From: Holosporaceae bacterium
GTDB lineage: Bacteria > Pseudomonadota > Alphaproteobacteria > UBA3830
NCBI GenBank assembly: GCA_031282785.1
Contig: JAITDB010000131.1
Coordinates: 1 to 11,234, forward strand
Direction: 5' to 3'
DNA: 11,234 nt
Position numbers and translations under genes: made by a program. Each line of letters begins with the position of its first letter. Position 1 is the stretch's first letter. Below the pieces are notes generated by a model, which was given only the letters and a program-made list of their open reading frames with translations, was not told the origin of the DNA and searched no databases. Below, in pieces: positions 8,380-11,234 of this stretch.

Positions 8380-9409
8380 ACAGCACCTCTATAAGTTGGA
8401 CAAACAATTGAGTTGAATCACTCGTCGAGCTATTCATCATATTTGAAGCAGCTGATTTTAGCAATTCTCTATTGGATAAAATTTCATTAATTATTAAGAA
8501 TAATTTTTCCTCTATTTCGTTTTCCTCCGGCAACATCCAGGCAGCCTGATTTTTTATGTAATGCATAGCATTTAACAGTTGATGATTGTCGGTGGCACTA
8601 GGGTAGGGGATCAAAATCGCCGGACGCCCCATGGTGGATAACTCGGCAAGTGTGGACGCTCCGGACCGGCATATCACTAGCTGGGAATTGGAAATTTCGT
8701 CTGCCATGTTGTGAATAAAATTTTTCAGAGTGAATTTTATGCCCAGATTGCGATATCGCTCTTCCAAAATTTTATGATTTTTTTCGTCAACCTGCTGAAT
8801 TATTTCTATATTTTTTCTGATGAGCGGATCGAGTCGCTCCAGGGCTCCAGGAATGATGCGGGAGAACGATTTTGCTCCTTGACTGCCGCCAATCACCACT
8901 ATTTTTATATTTTCGTCGCAAACATAAGGGATATCCCGAAATTTTTCGAACTCTTTACGAACCGGCGACGGAATGCGTTTCCACTCGTCTCCATGATCGA
9001 AAAACGAAAGATTCAGATCGGAAATACGACACAGCAGTCGATTGGCCTTTCCTATGACGGAATTCTGCTCGTATAAGACCACCTTCGCTCCCAAACACTT
9101 GGCCACAAGAATGGGAATGAGCGTAAACATTCCGCCGAAACCAACAACTACGTCCGGACGATTCTTTCTCCATGTGCGGAAAATTTTTAAGGAAGAATTA
9201 GTGAATTCGCCGATTATCATGGGAATTTTTTTCAGCGATAATCTTATGGTTTCCAGAATAATTTTATTGCAAACGTCCGGACAAAAAACATTGCCACGGG
9301 TATCGGTTATCAGACTTACGGTATGGCCGTTTTTTTCCAGGGCGCTCAGCAGCGCGCACGCCGGAAACATATGTCCGCCAGTCCCTCCAGAGCAAATTGC
9401 TACTTTCAC
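8360..9409 (-). CDS. murG: Lipid II synthase MurG (GlcNAc transferase)
   Basis: Membrane-associated GT28/GT-B glycosyltransferase that moves GlcNAc from UDP-GlcNAc onto lipid I to make lipid II on the cytoplasmic face of the inner membrane. It has 349 residues. Visible: first glycine loop SGGTGGHMFPA at 7-17 with H13, DVVVGFGGM at 86-94, YEQNSVIGKANRLL at 113-126, second glycine loop GGSQGAKS at 174-181, and the UDP-GlcNAc site CRSGASTLAEL at 247-257 followed by PAILIPYPSATDNHQ. The start is GTG 9409, chosen because AAAGGAG lies 8 nt upstream and the protein then opens MKVAICSGGTGG as in the family. The frame is open another 35 codons to an ATG at 9514, but those residues are not family-like and span the tandem repeats. 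It is the first gene of the minus-strand block; ftsW and murD are absent upstream. Confidence 0.97.
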   Translation of the reverse strand: MKVAICSGGTGGHMFPACALLSALEKNGHTVSLITDTRGNVFCPDVCNKIILETIRLSLKKIPMIIGEFTNSSLKIFRTWRKNRPDVVVGFGGMFTLIPILVAKCLGAKVVLYEQNSVIGKANRLLCRISDLNLSFFDHGDEWKRIPSPVRKEFEKFRDIPYVCDENIKIVVIGGSQGAKSFSRIIPGALERLDPLIRKNIEIIQQVDEKNHKILEERYRNLGIKFTLKNFIHNMADEISNSQLVICRSGASTLAELSTMGRPAILIPYPSATDNHQLLNAMHYIKNQAAWMLPEENEIEEKLFLIINEILSNRELLKSAASNMMNSSTSDSTQLFVQLIEVLCEKISY

Positions 9410-9417
9410 CTCAGTTT

Positions 9418-9424
9418 CTCCTTT
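9418..9424 (-). promoter_or_regulatory. Ribosome binding site of murG
   Basis: AAAGGAG on the minus strand, 8 nt before the GTG at 9409. It is a near-perfect Shine-Dalgarno sequence and fixes the murG start. It overlaps the first unit of the 13-bp repeat array, so anything bound to the array or folded there could affect murG translation. Confidence 0.75.
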
Positions 9425-9484
9425 AACCGAAATATTTAACCCGAGTATTTTTCTCAAGTATTTAACCAAAATATTTCGCCGAAT
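9420..9484. repeat. Degenerate 13-bp tandem repeat, five units
   Basis: On the plus strand the sequence divides into five 13-bp units: CCTTTAACCGAAA, TATTTAACCCGAG, TATTTTTCTCAAG, TATTTAACCAAAA and TATTTCGCCGAAT. The rough consensus is TATTTAACCgAAa. Units 1, 2 and 4 share TTTAACC exactly. Thirteen is not a multiple of three, so the array is not explained by protein repeats. It fills the space between the murG ribosome site and the middle of the era-murG divergent region, where a regulator or a leader-RNA structure could act. The units also place CGAAATATTT (9428-9437) and its exact reverse complement (9469-9478) at opposite ends. AT-rich DNA can give such patterns by chance, but the fixed spacing over five units argues against that. 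Confidence 0.6.
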
Positions 9485-9488
9485 CACT

Positions 9489-9518
9489 ACTATATCATAG
9501 GAAATCTGTTGCATCCAA
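9489..9518 (-). promoter_or_regulatory. Possible sigma-70 type promoter of the murG block
   Basis: On the minus strand TTGGAT (9518-9513) and TATAGT (9494-9489) are separated by 18 nt. The -10 matches the consensus at five of six bases and the -35 at three of six. Transcription would begin near 9482, so the 13-bp repeats would lie in the murG leader RNA. This is a pattern match only. No equally good promoter for era was seen on the other strand. Confidence 0.3.
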
Positions 9519-9552
9519 CGGGTTTTTGTGCTGTATGTTATGGGATTATTGG

Positions 9553-9558
9553 AAAGGA
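9553..9558 (+). promoter_or_regulatory. Ribosome binding site of era
   Basis: AAAGGA ends 6 nt before the ATG at 9565. It selects this start over the in-frame ATGs at 9526 and 9535, which have no comparable site and would add residues (CCMLWDYWKGIF) unlike Era. Confidence 0.65.
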
Positions 9559-9564
9559 ATTTTT

Positions 9565-10485
9565 ATGACTATTTTGGACAAATCTACAAATGACTCCACT
9601 GAAGGATCCGTCCATAACTCCGCAGATGAAAAGAATCTGCGCAGATGCGGATTTGTAGCAGTAATTGGCGAAACCAACGCAGGAAAATCGACTCTGGTCA
9701 ATAAAATGGTGGGACAGAAGGTGTCCATCGTCTCCCGAAAAATGCAAACGACCTTGGATAGAATTCTCGGCATAGCGTTGTACGGCAATAGCCAAATTAT
9801 TTTGCTGGATACTCCTGGATTTTTGCGGGAAAATTCCGTGGAATCGCTGTCGAAAACGACCTGGGACGCGTTTCGCGAATCCGATGATGTGTTGTTTGTT
9901 GTGGACGTCTGTAAAAAAAATTTCGACGCCAGCAGAAAATTGCTGCAAAAAATCGACGTTGCCAAAAAAGTTTCACTGGTCATGAACAAAGTTGACCTGA
10001 TTCATAAACCAGAGTTGCTGGGAATATCGCAGATGTTCAGTCAAGTCAGGAATTTCGAAAATATATTCATGGTGTCTGCTCTGACCGGAAGCGGCGTTGA
10101 GGACAGTCTGAAATATCTAAGTTCCGCTATGTCTGTTGGCGAGTGGATCTATCCGGAAGATACCATCACCGACTCTTCCTTCGAAAAATATGTCTCTGAA
10201 ATCACGCGGGAGCACATCTATCATCGCCTGCATCAGGAAATTCCCTATAAATGCGTCGTAAAGACCGAAAATTATCAGCAGCAGAGCGATGGCAGCGTGA
10301 AAATCGTGCAAAATATATATGTGAAAAATAACGCTCATAAAATTATATTTCTGGGACGACAAGGCAGCAAAATAAAAGCCATTGGAGAAGCTGCTCGCCG
10401 AGAATTATCAACATTGCTGGGAAAAAACGTCCATTTATTTCTGCACGTACTCATCAGCACTAGGTGTGACACCTGGACTCATTAA
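9565..10485 (+). CDS. era: GTPase Era with altered C-terminal tail
   Basis: Ras-like GTPase with a KH domain that binds the 3' end of 16S rRNA and helps 30S subunit maturation. It has 306 residues from the ATG supported by AAAGGA. Visible: a polar N-terminal extension of about 28 residues, G1 GETNAGKST at 35-43 (the NAGKST form seen in alphaproteobacterial Era), effector G2 around QTTLDR at 61-66, G3 DTPGF at 82-86, G4 NKVD, and G5 SALTGSG. The C-terminal KH domain has GRQGSKIKAIG at 264-274 followed by KNVHLFLHV ending at 295. Era proteins normally continue with a KV..NW..P..Y...G-type tail. Here that is replaced by LISTRCDTWTH and a stop. The break lies near 10450; neither other forward frame restores an Era tail. 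GTPase and most of KH are intact, so the protein may still work. It is divergent from murG, and its usual partner rnc is not next to it. Confidence 0.95.
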   Translation: MTILDKSTNDSTEGSVHNSADEKNLRRCGFVAVIGETNAGKSTLVNKMVGQKVSIVSRKMQTTLDRILGIALYGNSQIILLDTPGFLRENSVESLSKTTWDAFRESDDVLFVVDVCKKNFDASRKLLQKIDVAKKVSLVMNKVDLIHKPELLGISQMFSQVRNFENIFMVSALTGSGVEDSLKYLSSAMSVGEWIYPEDTITDSSFEKYVSEITREHIYHRLHQEIPYKCVVKTENYQQQSDGSVKIVQNIYVKNNAHKIIFLGRQGSKIKAIGEAARRELSTLLGKNVHLFLHVLISTRCDTWTH

Positions 10486-10664
10486 TGAAGTCATTCATAC
10501 CACTCGCCAACTATGCAGTCAGATGCGTTAATGCTATCGCTACCAGTGGTACCGCATGGTTGGTGCTTGCAATATAGAATTGAATCTAGAAGATCACGTA
10601 ACTGACACCCGAGTGTCACAACTCCATTAATGGATACAGAAATCATCCCAGCTAACCACATGGC
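10450..10664. other. Palindrome-rich spacer, putative rearrangement scar
   Basis: From the point where era stops resembling Era up to the tRNA 3' end I find no convincing gene. The stretch holds several short symmetric sequences: AGGTGTGACACCT (10462-10474), CATTAATG (10480-10487), TACCAGTGGTA (10541-10551), TGACAC-CCGA-GTGTCA (10603-10618), CCATTAATGG (10624-10633), and CCAGC/GCTGG (10648-10652 with 10663-10667), which pairs with the tRNA's own CCA end. The order of a GTG..CAC palindrome followed by a CATTAATG palindrome occurs twice. None has a T-run, so they are not ordinary terminators. It may be a remnant of a small mobile or palindromic element inserted into the end of era. Confidence 0.4.
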
Positions 10665-10738
10665 TGGAGCGGGTGATGGGAATCGGACCCACGTCATTGG
10701 CTTGGAAGGCCAAAGCTTTACAATTAAGCTACACCCGC
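10665..10738 (-). tRNA. tRNA-Gly (anticodon TCC)
   Basis: A full cloverleaf of 74 nt including an encoded CCA. Acceptor stem GCGGGTG pairs with CACCCGC; the discriminator is T, as expected for bacterial tRNA-Gly. The D stem GCTT/AAGC encloses AATTGTA, the anticodon stem TTGGC/GCCAA encloses CTTCCAA (anticodon TCC, reading GGA and GGG), and the T stem GTGGG/CCCAT encloses TCCGATT. All stems pair. Two loop bases are odd: position 18 is T where nearly all tRNAs have G, and position 55 is C where T (pseudouridine) is expected. G19 and C56 are kept. A hairpin (CCAGC/GCTGG) begins at the CCA itself, but there is no T-run behind it. The terminator of the upstream gene isolates this tRNA, so it should have its own promoter; I did not find a clear one. 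Confidence 0.95.
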
Positions 10739-10987
10739 TTTTTCTAATCGAAACTATTGCTTTTTTTCTGCAGATCCATTGCTAAGCTCTTCACACACAA
10801 GGAACGGCTCTGCTTTGCACGAGACTTTCCCTTGCTTTTGCAGAAAGTATTTTATTATGCAGTTTCGAGCATGCTATGAATCTATTAGAATATGAAGTAT
10901 TTTGCAAGTGATTTTTTTCCGACTATTTTAAAGAAGGAAGAATATTATCTTCCTGTGTTTGATATCGGAACAGCAAAGGGGAGAGCT
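10739..10987. other. Spacer without a convincing gene
   Basis: With the terminator and its flank, about 307 nt lie between the tRNA and the next coding end. I see no start-to-stop gene with family resemblance. The minus strand has a 39-codon open frame (10757-10873, stop 10754) ending VCEELSNGSAEKKQ, but with no ATG, GTG or TTG in its first part. There are nested inverted repeats: TTTCTGCA (10765-10772) with TGCAGAAA (10839-10846), and CAAGG (10798-10802) with CCTTG (10830-10834). The tRNA-Gly promoter should lie here, but no clear -35/-10 pair stands out. Confidence 0.4.
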
Positions 10988-11028
10988 AAAAAAAACCGTA
11001 CGCTGATATATTTCTCAGAGTACGGTTT
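10988..11028 (-). terminator. Rho-independent terminator
   Basis: On the minus strand AAACCGTAC (11028-11020) pairs with GTACGGTTT, followed at once by a run of T (plus-strand A run 10988-10995). Inside the loop CTGA and TCAG can pair further. It begins 17 nt after the TAA of the partial gene at the right edge, the classical position. The stem is also partly symmetric, with an A-rich side, but in the plus direction there is no T-run, so it acts on the minus strand only. Confidence 0.88.
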
Positions 11029-11045
11029 CTATAGATCAATCGCTC

Positions 11046-11234
11046 TTAGTATTCATAGGGAAAGTTGTCTACTTTCACGGAGGTTGCTATGGCTTGCAAC
11101 ATATCAAATGGCGACATATCATTGCGTAATTCGATTCCTTGAAAAGAGTTACCGTCTCTTACAATGAGTTCTTCAGGAATTTGAAGGTTATCTAGTGGAG
11201 TATTGAGTCTTTCTCCTAGCAATGCTTGAATTTC
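11046..11234 (-). CDS. Unidentified protein, C-terminal fragment
   Basis: An open minus-strand frame of 62 codons enters from the right edge and ends at TAA 11048-11046. It ends in DMSPFDMLQAIATSVKVDN followed by FPYEY. The fragment is acidic and soluble-looking, with alternating hydrophobic residues, no membrane segment, and no motif I recognise. It is supported as a real gene by the strong terminator 17 nt after the stop, by its uninterrupted frame to the edge, and by natural-looking composition. No function can be given from this tail. It is transcribed toward the tRNA-Gly but separated from it by the terminator. Confidence 0.75.
   Translation of the reverse strand, partial: EIQALLGERLNTPLDNLQIPEELIVRDGNSFQGIELRNDMSPFDMLQAIATSVKVDNFPYEY

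Noticed and set aside
9410..9514. 35-codon N-terminal extension of MurG from an upstream ATG
   Set aside because: The strong AAAGGAG 8 nt before GTG 9409 and the family-typical opening there argue against it; the extra residues come from the repeat array.
10462..10474. AGGTGTGACACCT as a terminator of era
   Set aside because: It is symmetric but has a one-base loop, lies inside the era frame, and has no following T-run.
10557..10595. tRNA-like 3' half on the minus strand (TTCAATT loop, later GCACCA)
   Set aside because: The flanking bases do not form a 5-bp T stem, spacing to CCA is wrong, and no matching 5' half was found.
10491..10697. 68-codon minus-strand open frame beginning TWVRFPSPAP
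   Set aside because: Its start is a translation of the tRNA-Gly itself, a well-known annotation artefact. The rest crosses the palindromic spacer and has no family resemblance. The plus-strand frame reading GDGNRTHV over the tRNA is the matching antisense artefact.
10892..11167. 91-codon plus-strand open frame beginning MKYFASDFF
   Set aside because: It runs across the terminator and antisense to the better supported partial gene at the right edge, with no clear ribosome site.
1..11234. CRISPR array, phage genes, toxin-antitoxin pair or defence system
   Set aside because: No regularly spaced direct repeats of CRISPR size and no gene of these families was seen; apart from the unidentified right-edge fragment, all complete genes are housekeeping.

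Overview
The window carries the end of an alphaproteobacterial-type division and cell-wall (dcw) cluster. On the minus strand, in transcription order, it reads murG, murC, murB, ddl, ftsQ, ftsA, ftsZ and then serS. Divergent from murG, on the plus strand, lies era. The order murG-murC-murB-ddl-ftsQ-ftsA-ftsZ, the alpha-like wording of the Era G1 motif (GETNAGKST) and the FtsZ tail (IPAFLRR) point to Alphaproteobacteria. The fairly AT-rich DNA, transposon debris, missing cluster members (no lpxC after ftsZ, no ftsW or murD before murG) and a damaged 3' end of era suggest a rearranged, possibly host-associated genome of the Rickettsiales/Holosporales kind. That placement is inference.

Layout. 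Positions 2-106 hold the last codons of an IS630-family transposase, which overlaps the antisense end of serS. Positions 66-9409 are a tight eight-gene block. Three junctions overlap or nearly abut (murG/murC 20 nt, murC/murB 4 nt, ftsQ/ftsA 7 nt gap) and two have 15-nt gaps, so murG to ftsA is almost certainly cotranscribed. ftsZ follows after a 107-nt gap that could hold its own promoter. The murG-era divergent region (9410-9564) contains a degenerate 13-bp tandem repeat and a possible leader hairpin. Era (9565-10485) is intact through its KH domain, but its last residues are replaced by unrelated sequence. A spacer rich in small palindromes follows, then a minus-strand tRNA-Gly(TCC) with an odd elbow, a structured spacer without a convincing gene, a clear Rho-independent terminator, and the C-terminal end of an unidentified protein running off the right edge.

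How the genes work together. MurC adds L-Ala to UDP-MurNAc, MurB makes the UDP-MurNAc that MurC uses, Ddl supplies D-Ala-D-Ala, and MurG makes lipid II at the membrane. FtsQ, FtsA and FtsZ build the division machine that uses lipid II at the septum. SerS charges tRNA-Ser, and Era assists 16S rRNA and 30S maturation.

Most of the window is conserved housekeeping DNA, and I see no convincing new multi-gene system. The points most worth a second look are the tRNA-Gly lacking both G18 and T55, the 13-bp repeats before murG, the replaced Era tail with the palindrome-rich block beside it, and the atypical, extended SerS next to the IS630 end.
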